Shown here: piece after piece, positions 1-10,870 of the stretch | Layout of the letters: each line of letters starts with the position of its first letter | How positions within the stretch are numbered: the first letter of the stretch is position 1 | Assembly (NCBI RefSeq): GCF_000150275.1 | Contig: NW_002060957.1 | Location: 1,135,512-1,199,511 of the forward strand | DNA: 64,000 nucleotides | Origin: Trichoplax adhaerens | Taxonomy: Eukaryota > Placozoa > Uniplacotomia > Trichoplacea > Trichoplacidae | Direction of reading: 5' to 3' | Program-made: the position numbers and the translations under genes | Notes under the pieces: generated by a model | The model's input: the letters and a program-made list of their open reading frames with translations, nothing else | Database searches by the model: none | Told to the model about the DNA's origin: nothing

Positions 1-1530
1 TGTAGATGAGATGGAATTGCAAAGAATGGGCTAGCATAATGGGGTGTTAAATGATGATATGTGAATGATCTTTCAGTTTACTTAGGCGTTGATCTTGGCC
101 TATATCATAAATATGGATCATAGCAAACTTGAATGGGTAAAATTCAGGATGGCTATCCAACAGTATCAAGAAATAATTCATGACGATGACCCTCAATACG
201 TGTTATAATGATGAATAATTAATTAATGGATCTGAATTCTTTCAGTTTACTTAGGAGTTGATACCTAGTAAATTTTTAACATCACGGAATCATGACAGTA
301 ATATTGCTGTTATTACGAATGCGTTTGCATTCTTTCCGTTAACTTACGCATTGCTCCCGCATCGATTTTCAACATCAAGGAATCATGACGGCGATTCTTA
401 ATATGTTAATAATATTTATCTGAATTCTTGCAGTTTACTTAGGCATTGCTGCCTAATAGATTTCAACATCAGGAATCATAAAGGTGACTTATTAAAGTAG
501 TAATTAGTCTACTTAGCAAATAAGTACGCAAAATTATCACAAGCCGGGGTTCCACTGGTTACAATTATTTAATAATGCATCTAAATTCGTTCAGTTTACT
601 TAGGTACTGGACCCTTGCAGACTTTCAACATTTAGGGATAATGATGGCGATCCTTAATACGTGTTAAAATAGAATTCTAACACGTATTAATGGTCCGTCT
701 AAATTCTTTTTTCAATTGACTTAGGCATTAACGAAGCAGATTTAGATCCTGCATTAATATTGACATCAATCATGCCAGGTTAATAATCAAGGAATAATTA
801 CGGGGATCCTTAATGATGTATTTGATTTCTTTTCAATTGACTTAGGCACTGAATTAAAGCATATTTGGATCCATAGTTAATATTGATGCTAATCATACTA
901 GATTGTAAGGACCAGGATATACCAGTGGCCTGATATAGTGCATTATAACTATATTAACCATAATTATGCATCTAGATTCTTTTTTTCAATTTATTTAGGC
1001 GTTAATTTGACGCCAATTTGCATTTATAATTAATATCAATCATACCGGGCTGTAATATATAAAGTTCCAGGATATGTCTGTCATTCAACAGTATCAAGAA
1101 ATAATTATGGCACTCCTTAATGATGCATCTGGACTACGTATTAATTTACTTGAAAGTTGTTCTCAAGAACATTTAAATACATGATTAGTATTAAGAAAAA
1201 TTATCGCATCAGATTTAAATCCACAGTATACTCGTGAAGTCCTAGGATATGCCGTCCAACAGCAGGAGGGAAGATGTCATTGCATCGTTAATGATGCTGA
1301 CGAATCATATTTTCAATTTTCTTAGGTGCAATCTTTAGCAAATCTGTATCTTTAGCTCATGAATATGAATTAAATTATAATAATCATAACAGACTGTAAT
1401 CTATTAAAATTTCAAGGAGAATATTTGACAGCACGAAGGAGCAATGGAATGTTTGTGATGCAATTAGGCCTTGTTTCAATTTACATCAGTATCAATCTTA
1501 GGCACATTTGGATCTTAATTACGAAAAGTG
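1..1530. repeat. Decayed tandem repeat with a CTTAGG core
   Basis: A 15-base motif close to TTCAGTTTACTTAGG, or its variant TTCAATTGACTTAGG, recurs near 72, 240, 334, 428, 589, 711, 831, 985 and 1312. It is usually preceded by a 'cat-ctgaattct' type stretch and followed by 'catcAAGGAATCATGA..GCGATcCTTAAT'. Spacing varies from about 90 to 330 bp, so the monomers have diverged and suffered indels. No open frame or gene is associated. It may be an old satellite or minisatellite, or the edge of a larger array that begins before the window. Confidence 0.7.
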
Positions 1531-3174
1531 AGTTACTGCAATTGAACGATCATAGTGGACACTGATCGATAGAGCTCCAGAAATTCGAGAACTATAATCA
1601 ATAGGATAGAATGAAATCACTTATTTTATACGAGTATGTTTCGGTGAAATAACCTCGCTAGTGTTGTAATTAGTGAAATACTACTAGGTGTGTTAGAATC
1701 TAGTGACTCTAAACGATATCAAGTTATTTACTTAGGAATAAATTAATAGAAAGGACTATTATCATGAATTACAATCAATGAGAAAATTAACAGTTTAATG
1801 ATAGATCGTATTATAAATTATATTAGTTGATTAGCATACTTTCTCCCTCCTCCCTTTTCAAGAATAAATTATGAAATCATTTCACGTAATCAGCATTGAT
1901 CAGAACTGACGTTATGAAAATTGGAAATCTTGACCACCTACGCAGTCATTATTAAGTGTGAGCATTAATGGAGACACTTGGCGAATTTATGTACTCAAGT
2001 CACGTAATTTTTTCAGTCCTTTCTTTCAACGGTTGGCCAAGTCTTAATCCGTCTGCATTGTATACGTGCCACATAGAAAAGTGAATATTGCATGTGCTTA
2101 AACAATAAATTTTGCTATGATTGTTTGTCATATCGTATCCATAAACTAATAAAATCTACGCCTTACATGGCTATTAAACTATGTTTACCGTACTATCGTT
2201 GATTGCATTTGAACTAATCAAGCAAATTATAACAAGTAATTTGTAGTTGATTTCAATTACTCCGATCCCCACACTGATCGATAGACGAATAATCGCTGGA
2301 AATAAGAGAAATAAGTTCGGGCGTTGCTGATAGAATATAATCAAGTACTTTTATTGCACTTTTGGATATTATACTGTAATGTTAGTGGATCATTCCGTGC
2401 ATGTAATAAGAGTACATTTCTGATACCGTCACTGTCTATTAATGAGTTAGAGTAGTTGCGAAGAAATAAATAATGAGATAGATAAATATTTCCATTCAAA
2501 AGTAATTCATATAGCAAACCATAAACACAAGGTAATAGTAATTGTACTACTGAACCAAAGAACTAAGTTAATGATATTTCAAATTGGCATGATTTGATAA
2601 CAAGTTAATTCTACAACATGCAGAGCCAACAGTACTCACGTAAGTAGTAAGTTTAAACTAACAACGACTAATAATTTGTAATCTAACCGATAGAATTTAG
2701 TATAATAACGGAAATATAAATAAAAATTCACTAGACCACTACAATACAAACAGTGAGCAATAAATTACATACAAAGAGAAAGATTAAGGTTAACGTCATG
2801 TAACTTAAAGAGCAACACTTAAATTTCACTCACAGCCTTTATCAGTTTCGATTAAGACCATGAAAAGCATAACAATTTAATATACGAATAGGGTGAGAAT
2901 AGGATCATTGTAATAGATTATTCTGAGGAAATTAAAAATGACCCAATAGATCTATTAATAACCAACATAATACAAATCAAATACTCTTCCATCGCTAGAT
3001 CACAGTTGGTAAATTGCTTGATGCAGAGTCGATCTATACTGCAACGCCGATAATATCCCTCTCTGGTGTCGTACGAATTTTAGATATAAATGTAGCAAAC
3101 GGATAATCGTACGTTACCTATGTAGGATCATTTCTACTAATGCAACCAAAGCTATTTCAATCACTGCATGAGAT
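1531..3174. other. Intergenic, no gene seen
   Basis: AT-rich sequence without an open frame that resembles a known protein. A short stretch containing ACTGATCGATAG occurs at about 1560 and again at about 2272 with partly similar flanks, so it is a small dispersed duplication. The 3' untranslated region of the minus-strand glycerol-3-phosphate dehydrogenase should lie in the right part of this interval, but no clear polyadenylation signal was identified. Confidence 0.5.
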
Positions 3175-6100
3175 TTAGACGCCACCTCCACTTCTGCTTA
3201 TTGGAACAGCAAAACCACTCTTCTGCCTCTGCATTTTTACAATCATTCCCAGACGACTTTCAGATACAAGGCCAGCCTCCAGAGCGCTCATTAACTAATG
3301 AAATGCAATTCAAGATAAAAAAATTAAGGCGACAATTACCCTTGAGATAGCTAAAGTACTTTAAGACGCAATATAGGTTACGAATGACGAATCAAGTGGG
3401 TTGTCCATGTCTGTTCATTAAATTTCATAAAGTTAGCTAGAATATATTACCTTTAAGAATTCGTCTAGTTCAATCATGCTGTTATTGTCGACATCTACTT
3501 CTGATATTAAATCTCGTACTTCACTTTCGCCGACGTCTTTACCTAATTTCTCTAACAGTTTACGCAAATCTCGCGGACTGATATGGCCATCACCATCACG
3601 ATCAAAGTCCTTAAATACTCTTTTGTACGCTTCAACATCTACATTGTCCAGTGAAATATTTGATCCAATTAAATCACGCTTTAATCGGTAACCCATAGTT
3701 TTTAAGAAAGCATGAGCTTTTTCCTCTTCTTCCTGTTACCATAAATAAAATGAGTTAAGTATGTCAGCAACACACAATCTACTATTCAATCTTATACTCG
3801 TATACTATTAACCAGACATGTGATTTACGTTTCTCTAAAAGATTAATAAAACATACCTTTTGCTTTTTACGGCTCCAATTTAATTCTTTACTCATTAATT
3901 CAGAAATTCTCGGTAAAGCTGCATCGGTTGCTCGAGCATTTAGAAATGCCAAGCTAGTCCTTCTAGCAATAAAATCAACTATACTGCAGCAGTATTCGTC
4001 ACGAATGGCATGCTTGATTTCAGCTTCGATGTAAGGAAATCCTTCTACTAAACGTATTCCTGTTATTGGATATCTTTTGCCAGTAAGATTAATGTGTTTA
4101 GCTACCTCAGGTGCCCGATCGCCGTACGTGTCAGCGAGATGACTTCCAACCTACGAATTAAATAGACCGGTAGTAAATTTGGTAAGTTCTTAATAGCTAC
4201 ACGCTATGCAACAGCGAATAAAGTACTATTGATGAATTGAAAGTTTCATTTTTAGCAAACCTCAGGATCTAAACCGTAATCTTGGACTAGACGAATTGAT
4301 AGTGTCTTTGTGTAGTTCTCTCCACCTTCCAACATGATATTTTCAGTAATGCAATCATTTTTAGCGCTAAGACCACATACAGTTATGGCCTTGTCTACAG
4401 TATCTTTTGCCATTGCCCTATAGGTAGTCCATTTGCCTCCAGCAATACTAATTAAATTGCTATCGCTAACTTCAATAACGTGACTCCGCGAAAGTTCCGA
4501 GGTGTTCTTGGCTTGTGGGTTTTGGACAAGTGGACGAATTCCAGCCCATGCTGCCAGGACATCACCTCGTCTTACTGTATCACAAGTATTACGGAAAATA
4601 TCATTTCTATTGCTAAGTGATATGTTAACTCTGCTATGCAGTACTATAACTGAAATTAAACTTTGCAATCTTTAATTACTGCTCTCGATAGTATGAAATA
4701 CAACAGAAATAGTAAAATATACTCACCGTTAACATCAGGGCTTAGGTAAGTAGAGATTTCGTTGAGAATAAATTGAATGTCTTCTTCAACAGCAGCCGGA
4801 TTGGATGTGACTTTACATTCTCTATCAGTTGTTCCAGCAATGGTAAAGCCTATCATAAAATTGATTGCAATAATGATAAATGTTTATACATCATATCTTA
4901 ATTGACAGCAAAGGAAAAAACAAAAAATTTGTTTAGCATAATGTTTTACCTTCCCAAGGTAAGAAAAATATAACCCTTCCGTCACTAGTTTCAGGGTCTA
5001 AAAGTCCCATATCTTTAGGGCTATCAAATTAAATAAGACATTTCATTAACATTAAGAGAGTGAAATCATTCTATCAATCTTTATATTTACTTATAAATAA
5101 TATACAACATTGTATAACTAAGGTTATAACTTGGACTTTTAAGGAAGATAGTCCATGAGTACAGTTTAACTAAAAATTGTACAAAATCAGTCTTTATGTT
5201 ACAATTAATAAACTTAAACATTTTTTTGCACCTGTAGTAGCCAGGCAATACAACATGCACTCCTAAACTAGGCACAACAATCTTTTCTGTAGATGGATTA
5301 TCCAACTGACGAATACCGTCAGTAAACGGTCCAGTTGCATTGATAACACATTTAGCCTGGACATCCCATTCATCACCAGTTAAATTGTCCTTAACTGTTG
5401 CTCCACAAACGACTCTATTAAATGAAATTAAAAGTGCACGAGTTTGTAACTAGAGATTTTTAGGAATTATTAATATAAGAAAATGAACTAACTCTTGATC
5501 GCCTTGCTTTTTCTTTAGTAATTTCTTAACTTCAACATGATTGGCAACTGTAGCGCCATAACGAGCTGCAGTTAATGCTATGCATGTATTCATTCTGGCA
5601 TCGTTATGCTGGCCTTTTGATAAATTCAGCAAAGATAGTTTTATTTAAAAGGGAATACATAACTACGCGAGTTGGTTTAGAGTTTAAGTTGAAAGTATTC
5701 AAAGTTATATAATATAGTATAGTAACAGGCCTACTTTAATTTATACCTATATGAAACTGTAAGTTAAAATGTTAGAAAATTATATAACATACCATCATAG
5801 TATACAATGGCGCCTGCAAGATCTGAGGATTTTAACATAGGAAACTGCTTCAAAGCTTTCTGTTTGGAAAGAAAGTAGCTACTGGGCAAACGCTTTTTAC
5901 CAGAAACAAAATCGTACATTTTCATTCCAGTCCAATAATACGGAATCAGATACCACCTAAAAATTAGACGCATACACTTAAGTAATCATAGACGAGTAGG
6001 TTAGAAATCGATTGATTTGCTATTTTTATCTCCTAGCAGCAGTAGCTATAGGAAACAATAGCATTAAGACCATACTTGAATACTGGTACGATAATCGGTA

Positions 6101-7356
6101 GCTCTCTTGTTAGATGTGGAGCCACATGAAGTAAATGCCATCTTTCGCTTAAAGCTTCACGAACGAGCTGGTACTAATATTGTGAGAAAATGATATATAT
6201 TCAAGGTATTAAAATTTTTATAACTTTTATTGAATAGCAATTTAGGTGCTTTAAAAGGAATTTCGAATTTGTTAGGGTTTCTAGACGAGCGTGAGAAATT
6301 GAGAATGACTAGTTTTATGCAAGGTTCAGGCAAAATCAATTACTTGGCAGAACAGGCGTTGGTTAACATGATGTAAGGCAAGTATAGTATAAACTCACCT
6401 GTTCTAAATCCAGGTGCAGAATTGCACTTTTTAAGTATCGAACACCACCATGGATTAGTTTAGTACTTCTACTGCTAGTTCCAGAGGCAAAATCTTCTCT
6501 TTCCACAACAGCGGTTTTTAGTCCTACGATCAAGATAGGGGTAAGAGATGGTTAGTACTTTACAGTAGACTGGTATCTAAGATTCTTTCTAGGCCGAAAG
6601 TTTTGTAGTGAAGTATAACCATTGCTATCGTAGTTTATGACAATACCATGCACCTATATAAACTAACAAACAGACATTACGCTATGCGTTAGCTGTTATA
6701 CCTCTACTAGCACTATCAAGGGCAATTCCAGCGCCAGTTGCTCCACAACCAACAACTAAAACATCGAATTGATCATCTTTCAGAGACTGCAGCTGTTCAT
6801 TTCTAAAATACAAAATTGATAAAGAGTAAATAGATAGCTTGTAATTACAGCGATGTTATTTCCTGCCATAGAGCTGACAATAACTTTGTCATGTATGAGT
6901 CGAGAATTTTATGATGCATTATGAGCATTTTATCACCTGAGGGGTAGAACTTTTTTGGGAGTAGGAGTTGCAGCTAGAGTCTACCAGAGAAAGATAAAAG
7001 TAGTATTTTTATAATGATGGCATGTTCAATGCTAAATATCATCTACAGAATAGCTGTCCGATCACTTCAAATATGTAAAATTGTAAAAAATAGAAACTCC
7101 ATTTGCAAGAGTTTTTTCAACTAAAGTCAGACTTTGAAGAGATAGCTCTATCAGAGTTGATTGATATTTCTAGCGTTGACATAATCCGAGCGTTAAAGAA
7201 AGGAATTTTACCCTATCATTACATTCTAACTGACTATAAACGTCCGTAGACAATGTCGTACGTATTTCTACTTGCCTTCATTCCTCTTGATTTCGAATAA
7301 TATAAAGCTAGTCCTGTTGTAGTTGCTATTCCGGTGGCTGCCAATATACGAATCAT
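3175..7356 (-). CDS. GPD2: Mitochondrial FAD-dependent glycerol-3-phosphate dehydrogenase, 14 exons
   Basis: Oxidises glycerol 3-phosphate to dihydroxyacetone phosphate at the outer face of the inner mitochondrial membrane and passes electrons through FAD to ubiquinone (glycerol-phosphate shuttle). Exons on the minus strand are 7276-7356, 6937-6980, 6702-6802, 6399-6523, 6076-6167, 5793-5956, 5493-5613, 5232-5414, 4950-5020, 4727-4849, 4261-4574, 3857-4150, 3451-3732 and 3175-3294. Phases agree throughout and sum to 705 codons including stop, close to the 727 aa of human GPD2. Residues 60-65 are the FAD-binding GCGATG. Typical family blocks include [41 protein letters not shown] and [10 protein letters not shown]. 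Two EF-hand loops lie at about 615-626 and 651-662, and the end is P-I-S-R-S-G-G-G-V. The N-terminus is short and hydrophobic with a following basic patch, as expected for mitochondrial import. The first intron begins with GC. Confidence 0.96.
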
Positions 7357-10300
7357 CGTGGTAATCTATCCGTATAGAAATAAAATTAAATGCCTGTGAT
7401 CAGAAATGAAAATGCTTGTATCAGCATTCATGATCTCTGACGCTTTACAAAATTATCTATGAGATACCGTATCATGCTATCATGACACAAGTTGCACAGA
7501 TTCCAGTATTAAATTGATTTTCAAATTGATCTAACGTAGATCATGGATACTCGCTGTACACTAGTAGTGTATGCAATAAAAGGGAAACAAGATAACACTT
7601 TGTCTACTGATGGCCCTCAACCTAGAAAGAGATTGGACGATACAGCTCGATGTCCTGCATTCATTCGCCTCTACTGTACATACAATAACATTCATCAATC
7701 TAATCTAATTTATGTAACTGGCAACTTATTTTGATTTACATTATGCAAAGAACAATCCTGATATTGGTATTCTATCGTAGTTATCAACTAAGGCGATATG
7801 ATAAATGATCACAGACCTTCAATTCCTGACCGATTTGTCATCAACTACCTGGATGTGTCTTTTAGGTTGTAAATAATGCAAAACTTGATCGTTCTCGGCA
7901 TTTATATAAGCTAGCTACAATACGAACATTGTAAGACGCAATAAGTGACGACTGTAAGAAAATGGAAGGCATCATCGATGTCAACCTTCTAGGTTTATTA
8001 CAGTGTTTAGGACCCTTGATGCAATTGAATACCAATTATAAATTATTTCCCCATGAATTGGATTAGTAATCCATACCAGGCATATTTTCCATGCTTGCTA
8101 TGTGTCAATAAAGGACCGATACGGGCTAGTGAAATTACTGTACAGCTTGTGATAAGTAGGGAATGGTCCCAACTATTATTTTTATTGTAGCTCAACAACA
8201 TGCTAATTAAAAAACATTGATGATTCCGTAAGGAAAAGTGATCAGATGGAGTCATGCAATAGAAGCTTTCACCATCCTTGCTACTTTACATAAATACAAT
8301 TTTTCTATCGTGCCAATACGAGTGGATGATGACTTTGCATCGAGGGACGCTTTTCAAGTATAGAAACGTAAAAACAATAACCTTGTATGTATCTGGTTCA
8401 CTGTTGCCAAAAATCAGGATTACATTGACTTATAAGGAAATAGCGATACAGTCAAGACTAGTGCTTTATAAGCTGTAGTACTGTCAATCCATGGTAAGTG
8501 CAGGGATAAGCCGATGATAGCGATTAGCGTCCAAGTGCTCGTTGATGCCATTCTCGGGAGTTTCTATACTCGTCAACACGCTTGTACGGTCAGTTCAGTG
8601 GAAAAAGTAATTACAGTATTGTATCTCTATCCATATTTATTCTCCTACGATACCAAGCCTACATAATCACTGAATGTATTTAAACTATGAATGGACAAAA
8701 ATTCCATCGCTACCGGCATCAATCTTTAGCGATAGTCCTATGTGATAATGAAATTCGCTATTTTCGAAGTGCACTTGTAGGTCACGAGAAGGTGAATTCG
8801 TAGCCGTTATTAGCTAACATAAGTAGTTAGCATTAAGACTGACCAAATCAATCCGTAAAATCATGGACTATTTTTTAAGCATTACTATGTCGCATACTTG
8901 GCACAGGGAGAAAGTAAAAATGATAGTGGGGAATCAGAGATAGACGTCCATTTTCGAATCAAACTACTCCATCTATCTCAAGATGGAGTCATGTTGTATT
9001 GTGATCAAGTCAGCTGCGAATGTAATCTGATCGCGTGTAAAAATAATAGCACAGTATCGAGTAGAATGGTTGAAATCTAATCCAAGGGCTCGTCTATGAT
9101 CACGCAAAAGTACTGTCTTTGATTGATGCTGTATTTCTTTCTTTTTTTTAACATTCAAGCGATAGATGTCGAGCAAAGCAATAGCAAGAAGATGTCAATA
9201 AACACGGGCATTCGAGCATCAATGGTGCTGTATGCTGTTTGAATCACTTGTCCGTGGGTATACGTTGATGATGCTATGACGTCGATTCATTTAGTTCAAC
9301 GTGTCTGCAGACAACCATGAATCCTAAGGTAAATCATTGAAGCATGGCCGGTCTTGATGTTGACTTAGAATGGAGAAATACGGATAGGAAAAGGAAAGAG
9401 GCATTCAGACCTCAGCACGTTGTACTACAGTCTAGCAATGATGCGATCATCAGCCCTTCCCTTCTTTCCTATTCATCCATAAACATGTTTCCAAGATAAC
9501 AACAGTATAAGGCTATTGGCTGGTAAATTGGATAAACAATATCGGCCAAGCTAGCACGCTTTGCAGAGGTTTACTAATCCATTTGTCAAGGTGCACCTTA
9601 CCCCAGCAGTGGGTAGAAAGCTTACTGATGACTTTAGATCGTTGTCGACTTACTGTATTGTCAACTATTTCAACATGGACAAGAAAGGTTGCGTCCATGC
9701 AGGCCCATCAAGTCCCTTATCTCTTCTCTTGTCAAATCCATGATCGCGATTGGATTGATGATTCTATCATCATTTCAATCTTCTCTTTTCCTCATTGACA
9801 ACTCATTCTAGGAGAAAGAATTGTTAAATTATTCATGAATCATTACCTAATGGGCGATTTCTTGTCGGTACGAAATGAAATTGGAACTAGTCAAGACGTT
9901 GTTAATGGCGGGCAAGACGATCTGCAACTCGACGAAAACACTTGACTCAATCAGTCAAGAAGAGCAATGCGATTGAATAGGAAGTCAATTGGGAACCAGT
10001 GCAACAATAAATATGTATAATTAATAGGTAGATTGCATTCCACCCTGTCAATCTTTCAATCAAAGCTTGTAATGATAATTTCTCCTCTTGAATCCGATGC
10101 AAGGACGAATGGAGGACAAGGAAGTCTTGGTCAAAGGCTTGTTGACGATGTGCCGACTAGGCTGTCCTGGCCTGCCTGACCGGTGTTGTCATCAACCGCT
10201 TGATGACGCAATGGGTAAGGTCGGCTTGACGGTGAACGTCAGCCTTGCCCATGGGTCAATCGACTAGGCCGGTGACGCCTGTTGGCGTTGTCAGTCAAAT

Positions 10301-10380
10301 CGCTCGTGTGGCTTTCGTAACCTACAGTGTGTGGTGAAAGCGTGGCGGTGAGTGACGATCCACTGATGGTGGCGGGGTCA
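7357..10380. other. Intergenic, no gene seen; contains the GPD2 promoter side
   Basis: The start of the minus-strand glycerol-3-phosphate dehydrogenase faces this interval, so its promoter should lie in the left part. Only short open frames of about 60-70 codons occur, none resembling a known protein. From about 9900 base composition becomes richer in G and C, with many TGAC/GTCA words, leading into the minisatellite block. Confidence 0.5.
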
Positions 10381-10389
10381 CGCGCGCTA

Positions 10390-10405
10390 TGACGTCATAC
10401 ACGTG
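10390..10405. promoter_or_regulatory. CRE palindrome next to an E-box
   Basis: TGACGTCA at 10390-10397 is a full CREB/ATF palindrome and CACGTG at 10400-10405 is a bHLH-ZIP E-box, separated by two bases. Both sit at the left edge of the GC-rich minisatellite. There is no adjacent transcription start that can be recognised; the nearest genes start at 7356 and 21791 and both point left. Sequence match is certain, function is a guess. Confidence 0.4.
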
Positions 10406-10442
10406 GTCCATTCAGCAACAATAAACAGCCAATCCAATGACT

Positions 10443-10870
10443 GCCATCTTCTCCAGGCTTGCGTTGATTGGGTCCGGATCGGCCTGGGTACCAGTACCGT
10501 GGTTGCGATCTTCTCCTGGCTTGCGTTGTACAGTACTGTACTGTACTGTATTGGAGAACAACAATTGGGTCCAGATCGGACCGGGTACCAGTACCGTGGT
10601 TGCCATCTTCTCCTGGATTGCGTTGTACTGTACTGTACTGTATTGGAGAACAACAATTGGGTCCAGATCGGACCGGGTACCAGTACCGTGGTTGCCATCT
10701 TCTCCTGGCTTGCGTTGTACTGTACTGTACTGTATTGGAGAACAACAATTGGGTCCAGATCGGACCGGGTACCAGTACCGTGGTTGCCATCTTCTCCGGG
10801 CTTGCGTTGTACACTGGGGAACAACCATTGGGTCCGGCTCGGACCAGGTACCAGTACCTTGGTTGCCATG
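10443..10870. repeat. Minisatellite of about 92 bp, five units
   Basis: Units start at 10443, 10506, 10603, 10695 and 10787; the last three starts are exactly 92 bp apart, and the first and last units are shortened. Each unit runs CCATCTTCTCCTGGCTTGCG, then a TACTGTAC pentamer tract in the inner units, then GGAGAACAACAATTGGG, a GGTCCAGATCGGACC-like inverted repeat, and GGTACCAGTACCGTGGTTG. The unit has few stops, and 92 is not a multiple of three, so frames cycle. That explains several apparent open frames of 130-250 codons on both strands. They are not counted as genes. Confidence 0.9.

Noticed and set aside
3168-3350. 60-codon plus-strand frame
   Set aside because: It is antisense to the last exon of the glycerol-3-phosphate dehydrogenase, whose minus-strand translation matches the known C-terminus.
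3433-3450. Continuation of the EF-hand frame to a stop (…KVIYSS)
   Set aside because: This is intron read-through: AAG|GTAATA is a donor, and splicing to 3294 gives the conserved LMSAL…SRSGGG end.
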